Both the position numbers and the translations under genes were made by a program. Shown here in pieces: positions 16,717 through 24,925 of a stretch of DNA of 64,000 nt. Every line of letters begins with the position of its first letter. Within the stretch, counting starts at the first letter, position 1. Below the pieces are notes generated by a model. That model was not told where the DNA came from. It was given only the letters and a program-made list of their open reading frames with translations, and searched no databases. The stretch comes from Palsa-504 sp963835775 (GTDB lineage Bacteria; Actinomycetota; Actinomycetes; Streptosporangiales; Streptosporangiaceae): positions 558,001 to 622,000 of the forward strand of contig CAWIHB010000025.1 of assembly GCA_963835775.1 (NCBI GenBank), written 5' to 3'.

Positions 16717-16726
16717 AATCCTGGTT

Positions 16727-17101
16727 TCAGGGGTCGGTCGAGGCCGAGAAGCCTACGGCGGCGAAGCCGGCTTCGGTAAGGGCGTCGGTCAGGGCGGCGC
16801 GGCGGCCGCCCCGGCTGACGGCGGCCAGCAGCAGCATGGACGCGGAGTGCAGGGTGTCGACCTGGCCGCCGACGGCGAAGATGGCGGGCCGCGGCGCGGC
16901 CGCGGTCAGCGCGGCCTGGACCAGGTGGCGGGCGCCGAGCACTCGCGCCGTCCGGGTCGTCCGCTTACTGGGCGGACGGCCGGTGGCCAGGCGGATGGCC
17001 GGAGCTGGTGCCAGGATCAGGGTCAGGCCGTAGCCGACCCGGATCACCTGCAGCGCCAGGCCCGCTGGCGCGGCGGGCTGGCGCTGGATCGGGATGGTCA
17101 C
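16727..17101 (-). CDS. Small hydrophobic protein coupled to an SDR gene
   Basis: The 124-residue protein from a GTG at 17101 reads VTIPIQRQPAAPAGLALQVI and then RVGYGLTLILAPAPAIRLAT. It includes a VLGARHLVQAAL segment and a likely membrane helix near the middle (SASMLLLAAVSRGGRRAALT follows). No named family is recognised. It shares a GTGA overlap with the SDR gene upstream, which fixes the start and implies joint expression. Its job is unknown. Confidence 0.7.
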   Translation of the reverse strand: MTIPIQRQPAAPAGLALQVIRVGYGLTLILAPAPAIRLATGRPPSKRTTRTARVLGARHLVQAALTAAAPRPAIFAVGGQVDTLHSASMLLLAAVSRGGRRAALTDALTEAGFAAVGFSASTDP

Positions 17102-18111
17102 CGGCGGCGGCCGAGCTGCCGGGCCAGGAGGGCTCCGGCGGCCACCGTGCCGGCCAGGATCCCGGCGGACGCGCGGGCGTGCTGGGCCAGCCACAGCTGC
17201 GGGCTGCGGTCGTGGGACCGGTCGTCGAAGATGCCGTGCGGGCCGTGGTCCTGCCCGCTGCTCCGGTCGACGGGCTGGAGCAGGTTGTCCGGGCGGCCGG
17301 GCTCGACCGGCTGGGCGGTCTGCTGGGCGTCATAGCCGGTGCGGGCCAGGTACCGGTCGAGCACGGCCGGGGCCAGCCGGTTGGCCAGCAGCGTGGCCGT
17401 GGTGCTCGCCCCCACCCAGTACTGTCTGCGCTGGGGATGGCCGGCGGCGTACAGCACCCCGCGGGCCGCGACCTCGGGCTGGTAGATCGGCGGCACGGGC
17501 TGGGGATGGCGGGGCAGCCGGGACCGCACCCAGGAGAACTGGGGCGTGTTGACGGCGGGCATCTGGACCACGGTCACGTGCACGCCGGACTTCTCGTGCC
17601 GCAGCTCGCAGCGCAGCGAGGAGGTGAACCCGTTGATGGCGTGCTTGGCCCCGCAGTAGGCCGACTGCAGCGGGATGCTGCGCTCGCCCAGCGCCGAACC
17701 GACCTGCACGATCGTGCCCCGGCCGCGGGGCCGCATCAGGGCCAGGGCGGCCATGGTGCCATGCACGAAGCCGAGGTAGCTCACCTCGGTCACCCGCCGG
17801 AACTCCGCCGCCGTGATCTGCTCGAAGGGCGCGAAAACCGAGGTGAACGCGACGTTGACCCACACGTCGATCGGCCCCAGTTCCTGCTCGACCTGCCGGG
17901 CGGCCGCGCTGACCTGGTCGTAGTCGGAAACGTCGGCGCTGATCGCCAGGGCCGTTCCGCCTGCTTCCTTGACGTCACGGGCCGCGCCGTCCAGGCCGGC
18001 CTGGCCGCGCGCGATCAGCCCGACGCGGGCGCCGCGGGCCCCGAACAGGCGCGCGGTGGCGCGCCCGATGCCCGCGCTGGCCCCGGTGATGACCACGGTC
18101 TGGGTCTGCAT
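17098..18111 (-). CDS. SDR-family oxidoreductase with C-terminal extension
   Basis: The 337-residue protein begins MQTQTVVITGASAGIGRATA, giving the NAD(P)-binding TGxxxGIG motif. It has SALGERSIPLQSAYCGAKHA with the catalytic Ser, Tyr and Lys. Typical SDRs are about 250 residues, and here about 90 extra residues follow. They include a Gln/Asp-rich linker and a hydrophobic tail (ASAGILAGTVAAGALLARQL) that could be a membrane anchor. The ATG at 18111 is favoured over an earlier in-frame ATG because homology starts there. A 13-bp tandem repeat array lies just upstream. Confidence 0.85.
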   Translation of the reverse strand: MQTQTVVITGASAGIGRATARLFGARGARVGLIARGQAGLDGAARDVKEAGGTALAISADVSDYDQVSAAARQVEQELGPIDVWVNVAFTSVFAPFEQITAAEFRRVTEVSYLGFVHGTMAALALMRPRGRGTIVQVGSALGERSIPLQSAYCGAKHAINGFTSSLRCELRHEKSGVHVTVVQMPAVNTPQFSWVRSRLPRHPQPVPPIYQPEVAARGVLYAAGHPQRRQYWVGASTTATLLANRLAPAVLDRYLARTGYDAQQTAQPVEPGRPDNLLQPVDRSSGQDHGPHGIFDDRSHDRSPQLWLAQHARASAGILAGTVAAGALLARQLGRRR

Positions 18112-18164
18112 ATGGATCCGCCTTCCTGGGTAAGGCGTTCGGCTGCCCGGCGGCACGGGGACTA

Positions 18165-18229
18165 AACACGCGGGCTGAAAACGCGGGCTGAAAACGGGGG
18201 CTGAAAACGGGGGCTGAACACGGGGGCTG
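18165..18229 (+). repeat. Five tandem 13-bp repeats containing GCTGAAAAC
   Basis: Five consecutive units of the form AAAACGGGGGCTG (with A/C variants) fill 18165-18229, between the divergent SDR and GH15 genes. The first two units carry GCGGG instead of GGGGG, which suggests stepwise duplication. The motif GCTGAAAAC also recurs in the array at 58.3 kb. Confidence 0.9.
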
Positions 18230-18281
18230 AACCCGCCGGTCCCGGCGTTTCGGCCGGGCTCTGCCGGACAGTTGCAGTCGC

Positions 18282-20054
18282 ATGACCGGATCGTTCCGCC
18301 CGCACGTGCTGCGCGAGTACGCGCTGATCGCCGACGGGGAGCGCGGCGCGCTGATCGGCCCGGACGGGGCCGTCGCGTGGCTGTGCGCGCCGCGCTGGGA
18401 CAGCCCGTCGGTGTTCGGCGGGCTGCTCGGCGGTCACGGGGCCTACGCGGTCACGCCGGCCGATCCCTGGCATGTCTGGGGCGGCTACTACGAGACCGGC
18501 ACCCTGATCTGGCGCAGCCGCTGGGTCGGCTCGTCGAGAACCGAGTGCCGGGAAGCGCTGGCCATGCCGGCCGACCCGCACCGGGTCGTGATCCTGCGGC
18601 GCATCGAGGCGCTTGACGGGCCGACCCGGGTCAACGTGACGCTCGACGTGCGGGCCGGCTTCGGGCGCAGCCGGATGACCGGGCTGTCCCGGGCCGGCGG
18701 GTGCTGGACCGGCCGCAGCGGGCGTCTTTGGTTCCGGTGGTCAGGCGCGGCCCGGGCCCGGGCCGGCGCTGACGGGCTGGCCCTCACCGTGGCCCTGCCC
18801 GAAGGCGGTCATCACGATCTGGTCCTGGAACTTTCCGACCGGCCGCTGGCGGCCCGGCCGCCCGACCCGGACGAAGCCTGGTCGGCGACCGAGGAAACCT
18901 GGTCCAACGTGGTGCCCAGCTGCGACGACCTGATCGCCGCGCGGGACGCCCGCCATGCCTACGCGGTGCTGCGCGGGCTGACCGCGGGCTCCGGCGCGAT
19001 GGTGGCCGCCGCCACCACGTCGCTGCCCGAGCGGCTGGAAGGGGGCCGCAACTACGACTACCGGTACGCCTGGATCCGGGACCAGTGCTACGCGGGCCTG
19101 GCCGTGGCCGCCCACGGCCCGCACCCGCTGCTGGACGGCACCATCCGGTTCCTCACCGAACGGATCCTGGCCGACGGTCCCGACCTCATGCCCGCCTACA
19201 CGGTTGACGGCCAGCCCATTCCCGCGGAGCGCGCCGTCCGGCTGCGCGGCTATCCGGGCGGGACGGTCCTGGCCGGGAACCGCGTCTGTCAGCAGTTCCA
19301 GCTGGACGGGCTGGGCGAGGCCCTGGAGCTGTTCGCCGCGGCCGCCCGCCTGGACCTGCTGGCCGACGAGAACTGGCAGGCGGCGGCCGTCGCGGCCGAG
19401 GCCATCGAGCAGCGCTGGTCCAAGCCCGACGCGGGCATCTGGGAGCTCGGCGACCGGCACTGGACGCATTCCCGTCTGGCCTGCGTGTCCGGCCTGCGCT
19501 CGCTGGCTGCCGCGGCCGGGGGGCCGCCCGACGGTCCCGGGCACCGGCAGGCGGCCCGGTGGAGCGCCCTGGCCGACACGCTGCTGGCCAGCCTGGGCGA
19601 CGCGGTGCACCCGACCGGCCGCTGGCAGCGCTCCCCGGATGACCCGCGGGTGGATGCCGCGCTGCTGCTGCCGGTGATCCGCGGCGCGCTGCCCGCGGAC
19701 GACCCGCGCAGCCGGGCCACGGTCCGCGCGGTGCTGGACGAGCTCACCGAGGACGGGTATGTCTACCGGTTCCGGCACGATGCCCGGCCACTGCACCAGA
19801 GCGAGGGCGCGTTTTTGCTCTGCGGGTTCTGGATGGCGCAGGTCGCGCAGGTCTGCGGGGACGCCGCCGAGGCGGCGCGCTGGTTCGAGCGCAACCGCGC
19901 GGCGTGCGGCCCGGCGGGCCTGTACACCGAGGAATACGACGTGCACCAGCGCCAGCTGCGGGGCAACCTGCCCCAGGCCTTCGTGCACGCCGGGATGCTG
20001 GAATGCGCCGCCCGGCTGTCCGCCGCGCCGGCCGGGCCGGCCCAGCTGGGCTAG
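18282..20054 (+). CDS. Glycoside hydrolase family 15 protein (glucoamylase/trehalase-like)
   Basis: The 590-residue protein has an N-terminal beta-domain (REYALIADGERGALIGPDGA) and an (alpha/alpha)6 catalytic domain. The catalytic landmarks are NYDYRYAWIRDQCYA (near 256), KPDAGIWELGDRHWTHSRLA, where the general acid Glu is expected (near 385), and LYTEEYDVHQRQLRGNLPQA with the second Glu near 549. No signal peptide is seen, so it probably acts inside the cell on alpha-glucans, trehalose or similar. It is monocistronic. Confidence 0.88.
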   Translation: MTGSFRPHVLREYALIADGERGALIGPDGAVAWLCAPRWDSPSVFGGLLGGHGAYAVTPADPWHVWGGYYETGTLIWRSRWVGSSRTECREALAMPADPHRVVILRRIEALDGPTRVNVTLDVRAGFGRSRMTGLSRAGGCWTGRSGRLWFRWSGAARARAGADGLALTVALPEGGHHDLVLELSDRPLAARPPDPDEAWSATEETWSNVVPSCDDLIAARDARHAYAVLRGLTAGSGAMVAAATTSLPERLEGGRNYDYRYAWIRDQCYAGLAVAAHGPHPLLDGTIRFLTERILADGPDLMPAYTVDGQPIPAERAVRLRGYPGGTVLAGNRVCQQFQLDGLGEALELFAAAARLDLLADENWQAAAVAAEAIEQRWSKPDAGIWELGDRHWTHSRLACVSGLRSLAAAAGGPPDGPGHRQAARWSALADTLLASLGDAVHPTGRWQRSPDDPRVDAALLLPVIRGALPADDPRSRATVRAVLDELTEDGYVYRFRHDARPLHQSEGAFLLCGFWMAQVAQVCGDAAEAARWFERNRAACGPAGLYTEEYDVHQRQLRGNLPQAFVHAGMLECAARLSAAPAGPAQLG

Positions 20055-20067
20055 CTCCTGCCTGCCA

Positions 20068-20084
20068 AATTGCGCTACGCAATT
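20068..20084. repeat. Small AT-rich inverted repeat downstream of the GH15 gene
   Basis: AATTGCG at 20068-20074 pairs with CGCAATT at 20078-20084 across CTA. It stands out by its low GC content and could be a protein-binding site or a weak hairpin at the end of the GH15 transcript. Confidence 0.35.
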
Positions 20085-20187
20085 GCGCGCGGGTCGCCTC
20101 TCTCGGTAGGATCGCGTTAGTCAGGTAGTTATCTGGTCATCACATTCCGTTTGGTCTCCCGGCCATCGCTGTAGGGAGGAAGCAGGC

Positions 20188-20517
20188 GTGATCACCATCG
20201 GCAAGACCGTCCTGTCGGGCTCGGAACCCCAGCAGGTCCGGGACCAGACCGAGGGTCTCGCCCCGGCCAGCCTCCGCGACCTCGCCGTCAGCCTGGCCAC
20301 GTGTCCTGACCTGACCGTCTCCGTCATCACCTATCCGGACGGCAGGCAGGAACTCGAAGTGCTGCACACCGGCCCGCCGCGCCGGACCGAGGACACCATC
20401 GACCAGCACAAATTCGCCGACCGGCCCGGCACCACGCTGCCCATCACCAGCCCGGCCGACCTGCAGCAGGCCGTGCAGCTAGTCCGGCAGACCCTCCGGG
20501 CGGCCAGCGCCGCCTGA
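20188..20517 (+). CDS. Small conserved-looking protein of unknown function
   Basis: The 109-residue protein starts at a GTG with a GGGAGGAAG ribosome binding site about 8 bases upstream. It reads VITIGKTVLSGSEPQQVRDQ and contains PDLTVSVITYPDGRQELEVLHTG, which looks like a small alpha/beta fold. No family was recognised and there is no signal or membrane segment. It converges on the Lrp-type regulator gene with only 4 bases between the stops. Codon use is typical of the window, supporting a real gene. Confidence 0.6.
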   Translation: MITIGKTVLSGSEPQQVRDQTEGLAPASLRDLAVSLATCPDLTVSVITYPDGRQELEVLHTGPPRRTEDTIDQHKFADRPGTTLPITSPADLQQAVQLVRQTLRAASAA

Positions 20518-20521
20518 CGGC

Positions 20522-21016
20522 CTACTCCGGGCGGACGGCGCCCGGAGCCAGCTCCTCGAAGATCAGTACCGTCTGGGTCGCGCGGATCTCGGGCATGTCC
20601 TGCAGCCGGGTGAGCACCACGTCACGCAGGGACGTCGCGTCGTGAGTGCGGACCCGCAGCAGGATGTCGTGCTCGCCCGAGATGAGCGCGACGTGATCGA
20701 CCTCGGGTATGCGCAGCAGCTGACGGCGGACCGTCTTCCAGGACCGCTGGGCGATGTCCAGGTAGACGTAGGCCGACAGCCCGTACCCGTACCGCACCGG
20801 GTCGATGAGCGCGGCGTAGCCGGTGATCACGCCGTCGCGCTGAAGCCTGGCCACGCGGGCATAGGCGTTGGCCCGCGACAGGTGCAGCCGGGCGGCCAGC
20901 GCCCGCATGGACAGCCGGCCGTCGGCCCGCAGCGCCTCGATGATGAGCCGGTCGGTGCCGTCCAGCGGTGCCATCTGTCCAGGCCAGCCGTCCGCCGGAG
21001 GCTCGTTCGATGCCAT
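20522..21016 (-). CDS. Lrp/AsnC-family regulator (BkdR-like)
   Basis: The 164-residue protein has an N-terminal helix-turn-helix (DGTDRLIIEALRADGRLSMR followed by ALAARLHLSRANAYARVARL). The C-terminal RAM domain includes HVALISGEHDILLRVRTHD, a ligand-sensing beta-alpha module. It is divergent from the branched-chain 2-oxoacid dehydrogenase genes, the arrangement known for BkdR regulators that respond to branched-chain amino or keto acids. It probably controls that operon from the 116-base intergenic region. Effect (activation or repression) is not visible. Confidence 0.88.
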   Translation of the reverse strand: MASNEPPADGWPGQMAPLDGTDRLIIEALRADGRLSMRALAARLHLSRANAYARVARLQRDGVITGYAALIDPVRYGYGLSAYVYLDIAQRSWKTVRRQLLRIPEVDHVALISGEHDILLRVRTHDATSLRDVVLTRLQDMPEIRATQTVLIFEELAPGAVRPE

Positions 21017-21132
21017 ATGGCCAGATTAGCTGCATCCAGCGGTTAATGAGTCTTCTCTATTTTTCAGATACTGGAATTTTGGCCACCCGGAGGCGCAAGA
21101 TCTGGAAAAAGGGAAAGGCGGAAGGATCTGCC
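21017..21132. promoter_or_regulatory. Divergent promoter/operator region between the Lrp-type gene and bkd operon
   Basis: This 116-base gap is notably AT-rich for the window, with CTATTTTTCAGATACTGGAA near its centre. It has TGGCCA near both ends of that tract (around 21015 and 21078), a spacing that could suit an Lrp-family protein binding across the DNA. Both genes must be transcribed from it. Exact promoter elements could not be assigned. Confidence 0.45.
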
Positions 21133-22242
21133 GTGACAACCCTGCTCAGCCCAACGGCATCGGCCGAGAGCCTCCTGCCCAGCGCGGCGCCGCTGCAGCT
21201 GATCGGTCCGGACGGCCGGGCCGGCCAGAACCCGGGCGAGCTGGCGCTGCCCGAGCCCGGGATACTGCTCGAACTGCACCGCCGCATGGTGCTCGGCCGG
21301 CGCTTCGACCGGCAGGCCACCCTGCTGACCAGGCAGGGCCGGCTGGCCGTGTACCCGTCCTCGCGGGGCCAGGACGGCTGCCAGGTCGGGGCCGCGCTGG
21401 CGCTGCGCGAGCAGGACTGGCTGTTCCCCACCTACCGCGACACGGTGGCCATCGTGACGCGCGGGGTGGATGCCGCCGAGGCGCTCTGCCTGCTGCGGGG
21501 CGACTGGCACTGCGGCTACGACCCGTACCAGTACCGCGTCGCGCCGCAGTGCACCCCGCTGGCCACCAATACCCTGCACGCCGTCGGGCTGGCCCACGCC
21601 GCCCGGCTCAAGCACCAGGACCAGGTGGCGCTGGTGCTGCTGGGTGACGGCGCGACCAGCGTAGGCGACACCCACGAGGCACTCAACTTCGCCGCGGTGT
21701 GGCACGCGCCCGTGGTGTTCCTGGTGCAGAACAACGGTTACGCGATCAGCGTGCCGCTGGCCAAGCAGACCGCCGCGCCCAGCCTGGCCGCCAAGGGCAT
21801 CGGCTACGGCATCCCGTCGCTGCTCATCGACGGCAACGACGCGGCCGGCGTCTACTCGGCCGTGCGCGCCAGCATCGACCGGGCCGCGGCTGGGCAGGGA
21901 CCGACCCTGATCGAGGCGATCACCTACCGGATCGAGGCGCACACCAACGCCGACGACGCGGCCAGGTACCGCGCTGACAGCGAGGTGCAGGCCTGGCTGA
22001 CCCGCGACCCGATAACCCGGCTGGAGGCCTACCTGACCACCGCCGGCCTGCTCGACGAGCGCGCCGCCGGGCAGGTGGCGGACGAGGCGGAACGGTTCGC
22101 CGAGCGCGTCCGCGACCGGATGAACCGTGAGGTCAGCGCCGATCCAGCCGACCTGTTCGCGCACGTGTACACCCGGCCGACGGCCGCCCTGGAGCGGCAG
22201 CTGGCCGCGCTGCTGCGCGAGCTGGAAGAGCCCGCGCCATGA
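21133..22242 (+). CDS. bkdA: Branched-chain 2-oxoacid dehydrogenase E1 alpha subunit
   Basis: The 369-residue protein carries the TPP-binding motif LLGDGATSVGDTHEALNFAAVWHAPVVFLVQ (GDG near 171, NN at the end of the following strand). Its first part, RRMVLGRRFDRQATLLTRQG, is typical of E1 alpha. It decarboxylates 2-oxoacids from Leu, Ile and Val or pyruvate and passes the acyl group to E2 lipoate. The GTG at 21133 has a GAAGGA site and removes a longer unsupported N terminus. It overlaps the E1 beta gene by 4 bases. Confidence 0.92.
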   Translation: MTTLLSPTASAESLLPSAAPLQLIGPDGRAGQNPGELALPEPGILLELHRRMVLGRRFDRQATLLTRQGRLAVYPSSRGQDGCQVGAALALREQDWLFPTYRDTVAIVTRGVDAAEALCLLRGDWHCGYDPYQYRVAPQCTPLATNTLHAVGLAHAARLKHQDQVALVLLGDGATSVGDTHEALNFAAVWHAPVVFLVQNNGYAISVPLAKQTAAPSLAAKGIGYGIPSLLIDGNDAAGVYSAVRASIDRAAAGQGPTLIEAITYRIEAHTNADDAARYRADSEVQAWLTRDPITRLEAYLTTAGLLDERAAGQVADEAERFAERVRDRMNREVSADPADLFAHVYTRPTAALERQLAALLRELEEPAP

Positions 22243-23270
22243 CCGCCCTGCTCGCCGCGGCCGAGGCCGCCCGCGGCGCCGGCCGCGCCGTCGCCCCGGT
22301 GACCATGGCCGCCGCGCTCAACGCCGCCCTGGCCGACAGCCTGGCCGCCGACGAGCGAGTGCTGGTCTTCGGCGAGGACGTCGGCACGCTGGGCGGAGTC
22401 TTCCGCGTCACCGACGGGCTCGCCGCCCGGTTCGGCGAACAGCGGGTCTTCGACACGCCGGTGGCCGAGTCCGGCATCATCGGCACCGCCATCGGCATGG
22501 CCATGAACGGCCTGGTCCCGGTGGTCGAGATGCAGTTCGACGCGTTCGCCTACCCGGCTTTCGAGCAGGTCACCAGCCACCTGGCCAAATTGCACAACCG
22601 GACCCGGGGACGCGTCAGGCTGCCCGTCGTGGTGCGGGTCCCGTTCGGCGGCGGGATCGGCGGGGTGGAGCACCACTGTGATTCCTCGGAGGCCTATTAC
22701 GTGCACACCGCGGGGCTGCGCGTGGTAAGCCCGGGCACCCCCGCAGACGCCTACCGCCTGCTCCGCCAGTCGATCGGCTGTCCCGATCCGGTCATCTTCC
22801 TCGAACCCAAGCGCCGCTACTGGTCCAAGGAAACGGCCGTGCTGGCCACGGAAGGCCCGGCCATCGACCGGGCGGTGATCCGGCGGCCTGGCCAGGACGT
22901 CACCCTCATCGCCTACGGCGGAATGGTGGAGGTCGCGCTCGAGGCCGCCGAGGCCGCCGCCGGGGAGTGGGACGTCGAGGTCATCGACCTGCGCTCGCTG
23001 TCGCCGTTCGACGATGCGACGCTGGCCGAGTCGGTGTGCCGCACCGGCCGGGCCGTTGTGGTGCACGAGGCGCCCGGTTTCGCCGGTTACGGGGCCGAGG
23101 TCGTCGCCCGGCTCACCGAGCAGTGCTTCCACTACCTCGAGGCGCCGATCCTGCGGATCACCGGCCTGGACATCCCCTACCCGCCGCCGCGGCTCGAGCA
23201 CCTGCACCTGCCGGACGCCGACCGCATCCTGGACGGCATCGCGCAGCTGCAGTGGGGCGACCATGCCTGA
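22239..23270 (+). CDS. bkdB: Branched-chain 2-oxoacid dehydrogenase E1 beta subunit
   Basis: The 343-residue protein has the transketolase pyrimidine domain (VLVFGEDVGTLGGVFRVTDG, with the catalytic-site glutamate region). The central PVVVRVPFGGGIGGVEHHCD and the C-terminal transketolase_C domain (EVIDLRSLSPFDDATLAESV) follow. It pairs with the upstream E1 alpha to form the decarboxylase. About 25 extra residues precede the domain. The start overlaps E1 alpha and the stop overlaps the E2 start by 8 bases, so all three are coupled. Confidence 0.92.
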   Translation: MTALLAAAEAARGAGRAVAPVTMAAALNAALADSLAADERVLVFGEDVGTLGGVFRVTDGLAARFGEQRVFDTPVAESGIIGTAIGMAMNGLVPVVEMQFDAFAYPAFEQVTSHLAKLHNRTRGRVRLPVVVRVPFGGGIGGVEHHCDSSEAYYVHTAGLRVVSPGTPADAYRLLRQSIGCPDPVIFLEPKRRYWSKETAVLATEGPAIDRAVIRRPGQDVTLIAYGGMVEVALEAAEAAAGEWDVEVIDLRSLSPFDDATLAESVCRTGRAVVVHEAPGFAGYGAEVVARLTEQCFHYLEAPILRITGLDIPYPPPRLEHLHLPDADRILDGIAQLQWGDHA

Positions 23271-24573
23271 CTTCCTGCTGCCTGACCTCGGCGAAGGGCT
23301 GGCGGAGGCGGAAATCATCAGCTGGCATGTCCGGGTCGGCGACCACGTCGACGTCGATCAGGTGATCGTCGAGGTCGAGACGGCCAAGGCCGCCGTGGAG
23401 GTCCCGGTCCCGTACGCCGGCGCCGTGGCCGAGATCCACGCCAGGCCTGGCGCGGTGGTCACCGTCGGGCAGCCGCTGATTACCATCACCGCGGACGAAC
23501 CGGCCGCCGGATTCCGCGAACCAGGCGCGGTCACGCCTGGCCCGGCCGCCGCCGCCGCGGCCGAAGCCAGCGGGAACGTCCTCATCGGCTACGGCACGTC
23601 CCCGGCCCGCGGTGGCCCGCGTGGGCGGCGGACCCCGCGCCGCCCGGCAGTACCGGCCCCGGCGGCACTGGCCCCGGCGGCACCGGCCCCGGCGGCACCG
23701 GCCCCGGCTGGCGACCCGGGCCGGCGCGGCCCGGTTCCGGTGATCTCGCCCCTGGTGCGCAAGATGGCCCGCGAGGCGGGCCTGGACCTGGCCAGCGTCA
23801 CCGGCACGGGACCGTCCGGCCTGGTGCGCCGGGAGGACGTCCGCCGGGCCCTGGCCGAGCACGCCGCGGCACCGCCCGCCGGGGCGGGCGAGAAGCGGAT
23901 CCCGCTGCGCGGGGCGCGCCGTGCGGCGGCGGACAAGCTGACGCGCTCACGCCGCGAGATCCCCGAGGCCACCGTGTGGGTGGACGTCGACGCCACCGGG
24001 CTGCTGGCGGCCCGGCAGGACCTCAACGCCGACCGCGCGCGGCCGCCGGTGAGCCTGCTGGCCCTGCTGGCCCGCTTCGCGCTGCTCGGATTGCGGCGCT
24101 ACCCCGAGCTCAACGCCCGCATCGACGGCGGCGACATCGTGCTGCCGGACCACGTCCACCTCGGCTTCGCGGCCCAGGCCGAACAGGGCCTGGTCGTGCC
24201 CGTCCTGCGCGACGCGCACCGGCTGTCCACCCGCGAACTGTCCGCGGCCCTGACCGCCCGCACCGCGGCCGCCCGCGGCGGCCGCCTCACACCGGCCGAG
24301 CTCACCGGCGGCACCTTCACCGTCAACAACTATGGCGTGTTCGGCGTCGACGGTTCCGCCGCGATCATCAACTACCCCGAGGTGGCGATCCTGGGTTTGG
24401 GCCGCGTCATCGACCGCCCCTGGGTGGTCGATGGCCAGGTCACGGTGCGCAAGATGGGCGAGCTGACGCTGGCCTTCGACCACCGGGTCTGCGACGGCGG
24501 CACCGCAGGCGGATTCCTCCGCTACGTCGCCGACTGCGTCGAGTCGCCCGTCAGCGCCCTGGGCGACCTGTAG
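23263..24573 (+). CDS. bkdC: 2-oxoacid dehydrogenase E2, dihydrolipoamide acyltransferase
   Basis: The 436-residue protein has one lipoyl domain (lysine in VEVETAKAAVEVPVP, near residue 42) and then a Pro/Ala-rich linker with tandem APAA-type repeats (near 125-155). The E3-binding domain (ISPLVRKMAREAGLDLASVT, near 160) and the acyltransferase core follow. The core ends in TLAFDHRVCDGGTAGGF, with the active-site His and Asp near 407 and 411. It transfers acyl groups to CoA. No E3 gene is in the window, so the complex uses one encoded elsewhere. Confidence 0.92.
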   Translation: MPDFLLPDLGEGLAEAEIISWHVRVGDHVDVDQVIVEVETAKAAVEVPVPYAGAVAEIHARPGAVVTVGQPLITITADEPAAGFREPGAVTPGPAAAAAAEASGNVLIGYGTSPARGGPRGRRTPRRPAVPAPAALAPAAPAPAAPAPAGDPGRRGPVPVISPLVRKMAREAGLDLASVTGTGPSGLVRREDVRRALAEHAAAPPAGAGEKRIPLRGARRAAADKLTRSRREIPEATVWVDVDATGLLAARQDLNADRARPPVSLLALLARFALLGLRRYPELNARIDGGDIVLPDHVHLGFAAQAEQGLVVPVLRDAHRLSTRELSAALTARTAAARGGRLTPAELTGGTFTVNNYGVFGVDGSAAIINYPEVAILGLGRVIDRPWVVDGQVTVRKMGELTLAFDHRVCDGGTAGGFLRYVADCVESPVSALGDL

Positions 24574-24589
24574 CCTGCCCGGTCCTGGC

Positions 24590-24741
24590 TCAGGCGGCCA
24601 GCGCGTCGGCCAGGGCCACGGCGGCGAAGCCGGTGGCCTCGCCCACGGCCGCGTTGTCCGGGACACGAGCTCGTTGCTGACCAGCGTGGGCGCCTTGGCC
24701 CCCGGGATCAGCACGGCCCCGATGACCAGGTCGGCGTCCAT
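24590..24741 (-). pseudogene. Alanine-dehydrogenase-like fragment
   Basis: The minus strand from an ATG at 24741 reads DADLVIGAVLIPGAKAPTLV then SNELVSR, the highly conserved NAD-domain segment of alanine dehydrogenase (normally ADLVIGAVLVPGAKAPKLV). After SR the frame is broken, and a different frame reads NAAVGEATGFAAVALADALA up to a stop at 24590. More than 90% of the gene is missing. The second part was not identified with confidence. Confidence 0.55.
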
Positions 24742-24779
24742 ACGGTGACGCGGAAGTGATACCACGGCTCGTTCGGCCC

Positions 24780-24904
24780 GAGATCTTGAATATCCCGAAC
24801 GGACAGAGTTGCTGCGGCCGGCCTACGGCGAGACCTACCGCGCGGTAGCCGCGCAGGTGGCCGGGGGCCTGTCGATTTCGCGCGGGCCGTCCGACGTGGT
24901 GTAG
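24780..24904 (+). other. Unassigned short coding-like remnant
   Basis: One plus-strand frame reads YPERTELLRPAYGETYRAVA and continues to a stop at 24904 without a credible start. It has coding-like codon use but no recognised family. With the adjacent alanine-dehydrogenase scrap it fills the 352-base gap between the E2 and TetR genes, which otherwise holds no gene. Confidence 0.25.
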
Positions 24905-24925
24905 GAACGAAGCGATCCCGGCGCC

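Noticed and set aside
18157..18168. DosR half-site GGGGACTAAA upstream of the SDR gene
   Set aside because: Only one half is present, and no second half occurs at the right distance.
18165..18229. CRISPR array
   Set aside because: The 13-bp units are contiguous with no spacers, and no cas genes are present.
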